Source: Apostichopus japonicus (Eukaryota > Echinodermata > Holothuroidea > Aspidochirotida > Stichopodidae). Taken from it: DNA of 64,000 nucleotides. The notes under the pieces were generated by a model, which was not told the DNA's origin, did not search any database, and saw only the letters and a list, made by a program, of their open reading frames with translations. Position 1 is the first letter of the stretch. Each line of letters begins with the position of its first letter. The DNA lies in the NCBI RefSeq assembly GCF_037975245.1, contig NC_092570.1, positions 5,461,001-5,525,000 on the forward strand, written 5' to 3'. Of the stretch, positions 38,701 through 49,304 are shown in pieces. Made by a program: the position numbers and the translations under genes.

Positions 38701-41700
38701 ATATAATCTGTTTCTTCATGTTGATACAGATGTTAAGTTTTATTTATATATTGCTGCCCCAGGATCATAAAATGACTTTTTGATTCAAAGGCAGAAGGAA
38801 TCTATATGATGGTGATGGTGTGTGTATTTATGTAACACTTGCTTGTAAACACGGTAACTCAAAAAGTTAATGGTGGATGAACTTCATACTTTGAATACAT
38901 GTGGATCTCTCTTGTTGAGTACAAAAACCCGATTGTTTTCTGTGAAGTACGATGGCCATTTGTGGTCAACAGAGGTCAAAGTCTGGAAACTTTAGTAAAC
39001 ACGATAATTCAAAAAGTACATTCTTGTTAAACTTCATACTTAGTGTGCAGATCCAGCTTGGTGAGTGCAAAAACCATATTGAAATTGGTAGAGGTCAAAG
39101 CTCACATAAGGTCAAAGTCTAAAGCCTTTTAAACATGATAACTCCAAAATTAAAGCAACCATGAATCTGTATATTCTTAAATGCTATGATTTTCTTCTGG
39201 TGAACATAGTTTGGTCAAATTCAGTTCATTTAGGGGCTCTATAGATCTTCAACAGAACAAACAGTCATCCAGGAAGTGATATCTGCTTCAGATAGTTCAT
39301 ATTCTTACTTTAAACAACACTTAAATATTCTTATCAGTTGTCACCCTCTGAGCTTCAAAGGGTCAACATGTTATCTCTATTTGTGCCAAAATTGGCTCAA
39401 GGGGTCTACAGTTTATCTTAAGTGGTCTCAAAATTGGCCATTTTCTCTGTGATCTACTGTATTCTAGATGACTTAAAAAATATGAATATATATATATATT
39501 TTTTTTAAATATTTCACAGTGTATAAATAATGTCATGTAACTCTCATTCATTAATAACAATTATTAAAGGGATTTGCTAGCTCAAAATTGATAAAAGAAT
39601 ATGTCATTTTATTCATACATCTATGCGTCTATATTTCACATAAACGACTCTTCTTTCTGGATATTGAAACATCTTTCAATAAAACTTCTATGATGTAAAA
39701 TCCTTACAAGAAAGTGACATGACTGATGTGTCCACAAAGGGAGTGCTACAAATAAGAGCTGGAAATCTCTGATCATTTCTGGTTCTCATTGAATTCTTGG
39801 ACATATTTAACTCTCTTGCTCGACATTAGTCAGATAGTTATTTTGAATTTTGAGCACATTGTTATGGCAAGGAATTACAGAGCCAACTGGCATTCTGGTT
39901 ATGATGTTGTTGTAGTGGATGGGAATATGCTGTTAGTATTAGACTTTTAGTATACAGTACTTAAAATATGTTATATAATAACCTTTTCATTGCAATTGAT
40001 GTGGTCAGCATTATACGGTACCCTGTACTATGGCATTGTACCCATTCATCTGTCAAACTCAATCCTGAGTCTATGTGTGATTGATGGTACTAGTGGTACT
40101 AGCTGTTGCCCATGTCAGGCACCTGAAAGTATTCAAAATGGGAAATCAGGTCAAAGATCGCTTGGTATTCCAGGGACTTGACTACCCTTCTTACCAGATC
40201 GGTTATCCCTATCCTGGTTGCAAGTGAGTCTTTCATTGGTAAAAAGAACTTCAAAGATTCCCTGATTTTCTTTTCTTCATTTCTCATCAGCTCGCAATAT
40301 CCTCAGCGTGTGCCCCTTATCAGTTAATCACAGGGATACTGGCAGGAGTTCTCTATCGAGCCAACTTCCTGGGAGTTCAATCTTATATTGTCATTCCCAA
40401 GTTCATCGCAAAGTGGAGCAGTACACTCGTGGGCTCATTGATCGATTCTGGACCTCCCAAGACCGATCCGTACCCTCAGGGAGCTACTCTGGAGATTCAA
40501 CGACAGATGAGAACAGACTATCTGGAACAGAGGTGGATGCTGATGCAAGCAAGGCAGAATAGGCCAGGCAGGATGGTGGTGAGTGAATGAGGGTGGAGGA
40601 GGGGTTAAAGGGTGGATGCTCCTGCAAGCAAGGCAGAATAGGCCGGGCAGGATGGTGGTGAGTGAAGGAGGGTGGAGGAGGGGTTAAATGGAGCATGATG
40701 GGACGAGCAGTAAGTAAAGGAGTGGCGCAGGGGGAGCGGGAAGAGCGGGAAGAGGCTAAGGGGAAGAAGATGGAAAGAGCAGTCACTGAAGAACATTGGC
40801 ATATGGGTACAGGATGGAGATGGGAGGAGGTGGAAGTGAAGGAGATTGGAAAGGGATTAGTGAAGAGGGTGGGTAGAGGGGGTAACTGACTGAGATGAGG
40901 TGAAAGGAAGGTGAACAAGAGAAGAGGAAGATGTAACTGAAGAAACGATTTTATCAAATGTGCTTAGTGTTGATTCACTTAAATTTGCAATTGGTCAGAC
41001 TAATAACACTCTCATAACCTATTGCAACAAACCATAGCTGATTACAGAGCAAGTATGTAGCAATCTATTCCATTCCCCCAATTCTGTCGCCCAGACACTT
41101 TTGTTATGTGCTTACCACATGAAGTTCAAACGACTGCTGATTCTAAATAAGAACACATTGATTAATTGAGCTGGGACTGACAAGTTTAATTTTAATAGGA
41201 ATATTCCGCAGAGAATATCTTGAGATTCAAACCCAAAATGCCTCTTTGGAAATCAGTGCATGACGAGACCCAAAACAGAGCTTGTATTACCGATTTCGCG
41301 TACATCGTTAATCAGTTATACAGCAGAGTATATCAAAATTGAAAAAAAAGAGTTCAACAATGAAGCTATTAATGTGCTCAAAAGAAGTTGATTTTCAACT
41401 CTGCAGTCCAGTTTAATTATAATTAATCAATGTAAAGTCGTTACTTTGCAAAAGATGTATTTAATTATTAACCTCACTTTTGACTTTTCATATTTACAGC
41501 AGAGACACCAGATTGGTTCACCTTTCAATCTATTTCGACGTCCGCAGAACAGGCCTCTACCTCCAACACCGTTCCAGTTTGCTCCCAGAGCCGAGATGAA
41601 TGGAAACCGCCCAGGTACAGGTACTATCCTAACACACTGTAGCATATGCAAACTGGAGCCTATACCGCAATTTTTGCAAAATTCTGTGATTTTTTTTTTA

Positions 41701-44125
41701 ACCCAGGCTCATCCCTACAGGTAGGCTCAGTACAATTGTCCTATCAAGACAAGTATTTCCGTTTATATGAAGAGACCTTGACATGATATAATACACTAAC
41801 TCAAACTGTCTGTGTTTGTCCCCAACCCCCTCCCCACCCACCTTTAGTTTGATGACATCGGAAGAGGACCGTAGATCAAATTTCTGATTTTGAGATCTCC
41901 GAGGTGCAACATTTAGACATGCTTTCCATGTATAGGAAAGTCATTGCTTACATTTTGAGGTAGAAAATCAAGTACAAATATTCTGTGTGCAAATAGTAGT
42001 GTTAAAAACGTGAAGGAGGAGGTTTTCGATTTGTAAAGAATTTTTGCACAAGTCAAAATTTCTTTCGCATCGGAAAAGAACAATTTCCTTTGGTGTTAAC
42101 AGTAGAAGTTCTTATATGATCCGTTGATTGAAGGTGTTCGGGACATCTCCGAGGAAATTTGTTGGAGAAAATGGGTAACATATCTAATTTAAGCATGTTC
42201 TGTTAAGTCTGTGTAATTCATGCAGAAAAAGAGAGGGTAAAACAGATTTATTGTTCCAAGCGGTGGTAAATACCAGTAATTACAAAAGGGCTTTCTTAAA
42301 TTTTCTAGTGAAGACACTGGAGAAAATAAATGATAGGAAGTACAAGTTGTGTCAAAAAATCTGGAAGAGATGAACAGAAATTCAAGCATCTCATAAAAAA
42401 GTTTTAAAAAATGATTTTTTTTTCAGTACAAATAAGAAAGCTTTTTTCTCTTTTTGCAGTATCGGTAGGTTGTTTGCATCACACATTAGTGCAATTGGAT
42501 AGTTCATTTTCAAATGTGGGATTTTCTTTACCTTATCAATTCACGTTTGTTTTTAATATCTTCGATATCAGGTAATGAGAACCTCAACCCGAACGGACCT
42601 TCCAGTAGTTCAGCAGGGCCACCACCAGTGGTAGTGTCAGAGGAAAGAGTAAGAGTTAGAAATATTTATAAAGAGAACAAAATCTGTTTATTTAAAGATT
42701 TAATAAAAAAATAGTTCATAAAATAGTATGATGATCAGAGGTGAAAACAGGATTTCAAAAAGGTAGGGGTGTGGCCTGGGGTAGTTGAAGTTGACACTCA
42801 TGTAGAAAAGGGGTGTGGGGGAAGGGATCATCCGACCCCAGAAAATTGTCAAATTTTAAGATGTTAGATTCTTCATTTTGAGGCATATTTAGATTGTAAA
42901 TTAGGCCTATATTTAAGTCTCAACAAAAGGTTTTGCTTATAACTAATTCTGAACTTTTGTGTGAGGTTGAAAAGGACGGGGATCAACACCTGCCCCCCTC
43001 CCCCCCCCCCATTCCACCTTTGCATATATATACCTGTTGGCATGTGGTAACTAATTGGTATGCCAAGAGCAAAAATGATCTCATGAAGGATTGTGAAAAA
43101 AGGCATCTCTTTAAATTTACTATTTGGTTTAATTTTACTTTGAAGGTTTGCTTGAGTTCAGATAACCAATTAACAGGTTAGATTTGTGTTTTGAAAGATT
43201 CTGAATGAGAGTTGCACTGAAGGAATACAGAAAATTATTCCAACCTCTCCGCATGAACTATAATATATACTAAAATTTGTCGAAAGAGTTTAAACCAATT
43301 CTTCCGGATGGGATGTTATAAGGTGTGATGACAAGGTACGTGGAATAATTTCACCGGTATCGCACCGTAAAATGCTAAGCACAATGGACAAATTGCTATA
43401 CAAACGAGACGATGCATAGTAGTTTTTTGACACAGCAACCACGGTATCGTACAAGAGACAAAAGTTGAGAGCCCTCGAAACTCTACACAAAATTGGAATA
43501 CTGAATCGTTCCCTGAGGTATGATCAATTGACATCATTAAAACTGATTTCAACTGTGGAGGTATCCTGGTTTCATCCGTTAAAAATGATGAAATAAAAGA
43601 AGATAGTTCATGTGTTGTTTGGTTGATATTTGCATATCTAACCCTGTAACATTCTTAAAAATTTATAAAAATGCCATGATTTATAATAACAATAATCAGT
43701 AGTAAGTTTTAGGATGCTCAAGCGACCACAAGGGCATATGGGTTACAACTTACACGTGGGGTGGCTTCCAATTCAACATTTTAACTCAAAGTTGGAATCT
43801 TTTCAATTTAGAAAGTCATTTCAGATGGGAAAACCGTAGATTGCATTTCCATGAAAAACCCACCTTACTATGACCCAGCCGGGTATCGAACCCGGAACCT
43901 CCCAATTGCTAAGCCTCATTGCCTAAATGCCACCGCCTTTATCCACTCAGCCACAGTACTGATTGCCTGATTCTACCAGAGGTTTAAGTCTGACAACTTT
44001 TTGTTTTAATTTACCAGGTACAACAGTTGGTCGATATGGGCTTCAATAGCTCTGATGTCCGTACAGCTCTGCAAGCCTCTAATAACGACATCAGCCTTGC
44101 AACTAACATCCTCCTGCGAGATTGA
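29776..44125 (+). CDS. UBAC2: Ubiquitin-associated domain-containing protein 2 (ER rhomboid-like pseudoprotease)
   Basis: Nine exons join in frame: 29776-29803, 33755-33882, 34816-34935, 35920-36023, 37219-37366, 40291-40578, 41500-41614, 42572-42648, 44018-44125 (371 residues; human 344). The start MFGGAGNGFYKTTVSKAL resembles the family N-terminus. FRILERRYGSRKFA is nearly invariant, and several hydrophobic membrane segments follow (about residues 70-85, 93-116, 130-145, 168-200). GATLEIQRQ is conserved. The last exons give VSEERVQQLVDMGF and ALQASNNDISLAT, a UBA domain at about residues 330-369. Family members sit in the ER membrane, bind ubiquitin through UBA, and work with gp78/AMFR and FAF2 in ER-associated degradation. 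No rhomboid GxSG catalytic motif is seen, as expected. Intron 1 (about 4 kb) holds nested transposons. Confidence 0.95.
30067..33222. mobile_element. Non-autonomous hAT-type element, 3156 bp
   Basis: The left terminus cagggtcttagctag matches the reverse complement of the right terminus (ctggctaagaccctg) at 14 of 15 positions. An 8-bp target duplication, CCGACTAC, is at 30059-30066 and 33223-33230, as expected for hAT transposition. No transposase-sized frame exists inside; the longest frames are under 95 codons. Subterminal GC-rich segments lie near 32600-32700 and 33110-33170. A three-copy 130-bp repeat is at 30905-31220. It lies in UBAC2 intron 1. Confidence 0.85.
30905..31220 (+). repeat. 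Tandem repeat of about 130 bp inside the hAT element, 2.5 copies
   Basis: ccattgacttagtgtg begins at 30931, 31060 and 31191, followed by gttaggctaccatgtgg and, in the first two, aacagcaataa and ctgcgtcaca. The spacing is 129-131 bases. Confidence 0.88.
33298..33358 (+). repeat. Interstitial telomere-like (TTAGGG)n stretch
   Basis: About nine perfect or near-perfect TTAGGG units (gttagggttagggtaaggg and further) within the MITE interior. Flanking sequence is ordinary intron/MITE, so this is not a chromosome end. Confidence 0.85.
36978..37108 (+). mobile_element. SINE family A, 3' fragment
   Basis: It matches the body and tail of 6732-7036: gattccaaatttgagtt, cccacatttgtggtcgctta and aataactgctgg, ending in a (TTA)n tail. 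The tRNA-like head is absent. It lies in UBAC2 intron 4, shortly before exon 5. Confidence 0.8.
37836..37930 (-). mobile_element. Possible retroposon 3' end (GATA tail)
   Basis: On the minus strand the sequence ends gacaataaagttttc followed by (TATC)n. This resembles the 3' end of many LINE or SINE elements. No coding remnant was identified upstream, so the call is tentative. Confidence 0.3.
40533..40690 (+). repeat. 79-bp tandem duplication spanning UBAC2 exon-6 end and splice donor
   Basis: The block gtggatgctgatgcaagc through gaggggttaaa occurs at 40533 and again at 40612 with few changes. It carries the last 46 coding bases of exon 6 and the gtgagtga donor, so a second donor exists 79 bases downstream (about 40658). 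Using it would shift frame and meet a TGA soon after the normal donor. Confidence 0.9.
41624..41715 (+). mobile_element. 92-bp insertion next to UBAC2 exon-7 donor
   Basis: The segment is flanked by the direct repeat TACAGGTA (41616-41623 and 41716-41723). Its two ends match parts of the hAT interior: tatcctaacacactgtagca with 32209-32230, and the run into cccaggctcatccct with 32758-32793. It looks like an internally deleted relative of a 588-bp segment there. The donor gtacag at 41615 lies just outside. Confidence 0.6.
43340..43505 (-). repeat. Dispersed repeat family D copy
   Basis: On the minus strand it carries aattttgtgtagag, gagggctctcaac, agcaatttgtccatt and ggtgcgataccgg, in the same order as at 12068-12345. 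It lies in UBAC2 intron 8. Confidence 0.7.
43683..43961 (-). mobile_element. SINE family A, near full-length copy
   Basis: The reverse complement has an A box tggctgagtgg and a B box ggttcgatacc, then the same body as 6732-7036 and a TTATTG-type tail. It ends about 55 bases before the UBAC2 exon-9 acceptor, in opposite orientation to the gene. Confidence 0.85.
44018..44125 (+). other. UBAC2: UBAC2 final exon: UBA domain and stop
   Basis: The exon encodes VQQLVDMGFNSSDVRTAL followed by QASNNDISLATNILLRD and TGA. The MGF loop and the DISLATNILL helix are the ubiquitin-contacting and third-helix signatures of UBA domains. The preceding exon supplies VSEER. Confidence 0.92.
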
Positions 44126-44943
44126 CGGAATCACATATTTGAAGCGGACTAGGCTGCAGGAAGGACTAGGCTGCAGGCAGGCAGGCATAGGGAGCATTTG
44201 ACAGCAGGCAGAGGGTGCAGTTGAAGGCATGAAAGTCTTCAAAGGGAACATGAATGGAAAGAAATCGATTTTGATTTAGGAAGGAGTCAGATTGCTGGAA
44301 ATAATCATTGGGATGGAAATTGATGAATGTTCATTGATGATCCATAACCTACTTGAGGTCCCGAAAAACTTGCGTTATATCTGTGATATCTTTATAACTG
44401 GCTGTCGATATAGAGGTCTGATTGCTGGCATCCCGTGGTCTGATATAAGGTCAAAGGTGAAGCGAGTAGTTGTGGAGCGAGTAGAACATGGGAACAGAGT
44501 TGATGTAGTAGTGTGAAGGTCCTTTTGATTTTGTTATGAAAAGAAATACTTGTGAGTAAGTTGTGAGTATTGGAAAGAACTCATGAGTAGTATAAAAGTG
44601 CTCATATGGGTCGTAAGTGTGCTCCTGTGAGTTGTGAAAGAAACTTGTGAGTATCATGAAGTAACTCATGGGTATTGCAATGAAGAAAAACTCATGGGTA
44701 TGATGAAAGTGAAAAATATATATATTTTATTTGTATGATTAAAAAAGACTTCATCAGTATTAGGAAGAATTTGTGAGTGGTGTAAAGTGGTCATGGGCAC
44801 TGTGCTATAAAGAGATTTCAGTTTTTGTATCGTTCAATATAAACACTCTATCAAAGTGTTGGAAAACACAATTTGCATTTCTCTTTCCTCTCCTCTCAAA
44901 ATTTCTTGCTGGTAATCCGTTTTCTTAAAAATTTTAAATTGTG

Positions 44944-44949
44944 AATAAA
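44944..44949 (+). terminator. Candidate polyadenylation signal of UBAC2
   Basis: AATAAA about 820 bases after the stop codon. It is the first clear canonical hexamer noticed downstream. Confidence 0.35.
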
Positions 44950-45534
44950 GTGGAAAGGGTAACATCTATAGAAGAGTCAAAGGAGGGTAGATGGGTGGGG
45001 GGGCTGGGAAGGGGCCAGGTGAGGGAATTCAGATTATTCTAAGCTTGGCATCATCTTGCTAGTCTAAAATATTATTCAATAGTGAATATATGGTAGTAAA
45101 CTAAACTATTTGTTACAGATTTATTATATTACTACCGCAATTTCTTAAGTTGTCAATGTGAGGGAAAGGGTAACACCTATTAAGGAAGTTCCTGTCAAGG
45201 TTGAATTAAGGATTGATTGATTTATTGACTATAGACTTTATTATATTCTCAGTTCATACATAGATCACTTTATTCTTTGCTGTGTCCTCATTTCACTATA
45301 GCTGCAGTGAAACATAACCGCAGGTCGTGTTATATATACCGCTATATTCTCTCTGTCTTCTCAATTCACTCTAGCAGCAGTGAAACATAACAGGGGATCA
45401 TGATACATATATTTCTATGTTCTTTGGTATGTTCTCAATTCACTGTAACAGCAGTAATACATAACCACAGGTGGTGTTACATATTATACAAATAATGAAT
45501 GGTTATGAGTGCAATATTGCAAATATTTCATGAG

Positions 45535-45603
45535 TTGAAAGATGTAATTTGTTCCATTCAACGAGGCGCAGCCGAGTTGAATGGAACAAATTACATCTTT
45601 CAA
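45535..45603. repeat. Perfect 28-bp inverted repeat with a 13-base loop
   Basis: The arms 45535-45562 and 45576-45603 are exact reverse complements, beginning ttgaaagatgtaattt and ending ccattcaac; the loop is gaggcgcagccga. The following 120 bases are a (GAATGAAAT/GAATGAAT)n tract. It is probably the tip of a foldback or MITE sequence, or a very stable hairpin. Confidence 0.9.
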
Positions 45604-45728
45604 CGAATGAAATGAGCCTCGAATGAAATGAAATGAATGAAATGAATGAATGAAATGAATGAAATGAATGAAATGAATGAAATGAATGAATGAATGAATG
45701 AATGAAATGAATGAAACGAATGAAATGA

Positions 45729-45807
45729 ACGAAAGAAGCCTCCATGGCTTCTTTCGCGAGTTCCTGCTTGCGGGAAGATCACATATACATACATACATAC
45801 ATACAAA
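45729..45807 (+). mobile_element. SINE family B, 3' fragment
   Basis: agcctccatggcttctttcg, ttcctgcttgcgggaagatc and a (CATA)n tail are identical to the end of the copy at 48525-48823. Confidence 0.85.
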
Positions 45808-48524
45808 TATTTGCACTATTGCACGAATGGAAACCATTCATTATTTGTTTTATACAACATATTATATTAAGATTGGTAAAATGCACTCATGCAACAGATT
45901 GTTTTGAACAGACAGGTTTCTCTGCTCTCTTACCATTGAAAAAAAGTGCTACCAAAAAATTATAACCCATGGTTCTATTTCATAGAGTGGAATAGAGCGG
46001 ATTTTGCATGCAATCAACGAGCAATTGACCAATCAAATGACCAGAATACAATTAGGTGTTGTATAAATCGCTATATTCTTTGCTGTCTTCTCAATTCACT
46101 ATTGCAGCAGTTAAACATAACAGGAGATCATGATACATATATGTATATATTCTTTGGTGTGTTCTCAATTCACTGTAACAGCAGTGAAACATAACCACAA
46201 GTTCCACAACAGGTGATTCATATTTCGCTACATTCTTTTCTGGATTCGCGTTTTGTTACAGCAGTACTGCAACATAATCACACTGGCCCTTTGTATTTTA
46301 GCCCAACTATATCAAAAATATTGTACATATGTTTTTTTGCACATATTTCATTTCACCATTACTTAACTTTCATTTTATGCTCAGATTTCTAGAAATGTTT
46401 TATCTTCTTTTATACCTATTTTTGTTCACGAGAGATTCTTTCAGTGAAGTATCGTATGAGATACTGAGTTTGACAGACCTTAATTAATAATTAACCGACA
46501 GTGTGCTTGCATGTGGGGTGCTCTTCTGCAAACTGACAAATTGATAAATTTGGGTCCAGTTGCTTCTGCTAATGTCCCTTTCACCGTACATCTTATAGGC
46601 AAGATCCAATAACATAACCATCCATTTCCATAAGGAGGATGGGGGGGGGGGGCAGGTGATATGGTTCCAAGGGGTTAGGACAGAGGGTTAGCATATGTCA
46701 TATTACCCTAACATTTACAAGGGTATCATTTACAACCTGTTACTATGTTTGGAACGTCAAAACCGAAACCAGTATTGTCCCCAAATTTTAGCATATATGC
46801 TAAAAGTTTTCAAAATTACTCTTTTCTGGAGGTTCTGACTATCCAAATAATTCACAGACATTGAGGCAACATCAATTAGACAGATGTCACAGAGGCAAAA
46901 TGACTTGGAGGGCGGCAGAAAAAAAATGTTTGTTGAAAGCTGAGCATCAGTGACCATTATTTGAATTTCTAGCAATTTTGGGTGCAGTAGTCATGACCTT
47001 TCAGATAGCAGATGTGGTTCTTCACTCTAGTTGGGCAAGTTTGCCATATAAACACTGCTCCCCTGTGTTACACTAATATGGGAGGGGTGGGTGGGGTGGA
47101 TATTTGCTTTGCAATCACAGCTAGGTATTATTTTGTCTTGTTATAATATATTCTTTTGCTTTTCATCAGTATGTCCACTCCATTGGGACAATTTTTCCTA
47201 TACTGTACTTTCATGTCCCGCTTCAAAGTACTTGTATTGTCAGTATGAGCAGTATGAATATCATGTTTCTATCAGATAGAGGTTAGGAACTGTTCGTACT
47301 GTCAGTATGAGTGCTTTGAAAGATGATATGAGGATAGTTTAGAGAGGTATTAGCATTAGAGAACTGTCCCAACTGACTGGTGTGTCATTATGATCACTGA
47401 ATGTTCAAAGTGCAATTTTCAGATTTATTATCATTTGAAATAATCTCTATACACAAATCAATGAAGAAAGTATAGAGTTGTTATTGGAGAGAATTAGTTA
47501 TGAAATCATCCGTTTATTTATATTGTTGTCATTTCAAAATCAAGGAAAAGAATGAAGATTACAGTAATCTGAGAATACAACAAATTATATTTCGACTTGT
47601 TTTCTTTGTGGATTTTTTTTTTTGTCTCCCCGACTTTATTGATGTATTTGAATGTTTTGTGGGGTCATTCGATTATAAATAAGCCAAGTGTTACTTCTGA
47701 CATGTTAATTCACAATGGTGAATTCGCTGCATCCCGAAAAATGAAATGTAGAGTTATTGTCGATATCGACTTGCTAGTCCGAATCAAACGTGTTCGATCG
47801 GTCCTGATTTTGCCTGTTGCACCTTTCACTCATATTACAGAGTGTTAAGCCTAGGTATACTCGGCAGGGAATTGTGCAGTATCTCCTCATGACTCCTGTC
47901 TCTCTGGACACTCATGTCACTGCTGGATCGACCTGCTATCTGTAAGCAGCTAATTTTAATTGAAGATGAAGAAAACACATTTGCATCTCATAAGGGGAAA
48001 GTGAAGGCGGGTTGCACAGCGGGTTAGAGCGGCCGCCGCATAATCTCTAGGTGCGCAGTTATAATCCACACCACCGAACCAGATTCTCTTGAACTGTTCC
48101 AAGTTGCTTGCGTGCAATGTGCTTGAGTGGCGTCGTGGCTTTTTGACATTAATTTTGGTTTTACGGTTTGGGAAATGGGATTTGTATAGTTCTGTTCTTT
48201 CAATGGTTTGTTCACTACGGGCTGCACTGTAATTGATGGTGAATGGGGTCCTTCACATCCCGGTCAGTATTTGGGATGATGCAGTTACACTGTCGTACGT
48301 ACGAGGGGGCGTTGAGTGGCGGTCCCGTGAGCAGGAATGTGTGCGAGACTTGTGTCTTCATGCCTTTCTCGTCAAGCTCTGAACCCTTCATCCAAAAATG
48401 AGCCCAAGGCTTAATCATATGCCGTGTTCGTCCATGATGATTACATGGATACTAGGGTTAGTTAAATGTGTTTTTTTGTCTTCAATTCGGTTTTTTGTCT
48501 TCAATTCAATTTGTCTTCAATATT

Positions 48525-48823
48525 GGCGGAGTGTATAGCCTAGTGGTTAACGCCGGCGTCTCCCAGTCATGAGATCCCCGGTTCGATTCCCCGCCGACAG
48601 CAAGGTGTGTCGTCTGGCAAGGGTGTTGTTCAATAACAACTTCCCGACATGGACGTTAAATGGATGTGTGCCGAGAGATTGGCTTCGGTCAGCTTGCGAG
48701 TCTATAAGCCTCCATGGCTTCTTTCGCGAGTTCCTGCTTGCGGGAAGATCACATATACATACATACATACATACATACATACATACATACATACATACAT
48801 ACATACATACATACATACATACA
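48525..48823 (+). mobile_element. tRNA-derived SINE (family B), full-length copy
   Basis: The head has an A-box-like tagcctagtggttaa and a B box GGTTCGATTCC at 48580-48590. The body runs to gcgggaagatcac and the tail is (CATA)n of about 70 bases. Truncated copies are at 24400-24530 (minus) and 45729-45807 (plus). Frames with YVCM or HTYI repeats over the tail are artefacts. Confidence 0.85.
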
Positions 48824-49304
48824 ATTCATAACAAAAGCGGAAGGCTAAACTGAACATGTAAATAACCCCGTCGTTTGTTATTATCAAAGCCCATATTGTA
48901 TGATTTGACATTGTTAGCTTTATGAGTTCTGTGTTACAGTTCTTTGGGCTTCCGACGTGACTCTGCAATGTAATAAGCTAACCTAAATTTAGCTCCCGAT
49001 CACAATTGTTTACGGACTTAACTGTACGTTTTGTGCAGTCGAAGCCGCGTAGACCTAAACTTCATCCAACCTTCGTACCTGGTAGTGTAAACAAAAAAAA
49101 CTTTTACAAGGTGCCCCTTGTACTTTGCATCAAATTAAGTCAAAGTTGTGAATACAGAGATAACGAAGAGGGAGATGTAACAGCCAACTATAAGCACGGG
49201 ACTACAATATACGGTACCTCAGGCTATACCCGAAAACGACCTATTATCCAAGTATTACTGTCAGTGAATTTAGACCAATGTAGCCTCATTAAGTCGACAG
49301 AGCA

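Larger units (their letters stand above)
45285..46280 (+). repeat. 73-bp tandem array interrupted by a 0.55-kb insertion
   Basis: tcaattcact words at 45288 (variant), 45361 and 45434 are 73 bases apart, each followed by agcagtgaaacataac. The same phasing resumes at 46091 and 46164. Unrelated sequence at about 45485-46040 (hairpin, GAATGAAAT microsatellite, SINE B fragment) separates the halves. Confidence 0.75.
44126..49304. other. UBAC2 3' flank and intergenic region before the lectin gene
   Basis: No conserved exon was found. It holds the UBAC2 3'UTR at its left edge, a 73-bp array interrupted by a hairpin element (45240-46280), SINE B copies and G- or T-rich simple tracts. A tRNA-like segment near 48005-48065 could be a third SINE family but lacks a second copy here. 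Confidence 0.55.

Noticed and set aside
40484-40957. 157-codon minus-strand frame
   Set aside because: It is antisense to UBAC2 exon 6 and a purine-rich tract; composition is Pro/Ser/Leu from low-complexity DNA.
45484-45837. Open frames with HSFHSF or IHFIHF repeats
   Set aside because: Translation of the GAATGAAAT microsatellite.
48000-48070. Third tRNA-derived SINE head
   Set aside because: agcgggttagagcggccgcc and cgcagttataatccacacc are only loosely tRNA-like and no second copy is present to support it.
48525-48600. Second tRNA gene
   Set aside because: The head is followed by a conserved body and CATA tail shared with other copies; it is a SINE.
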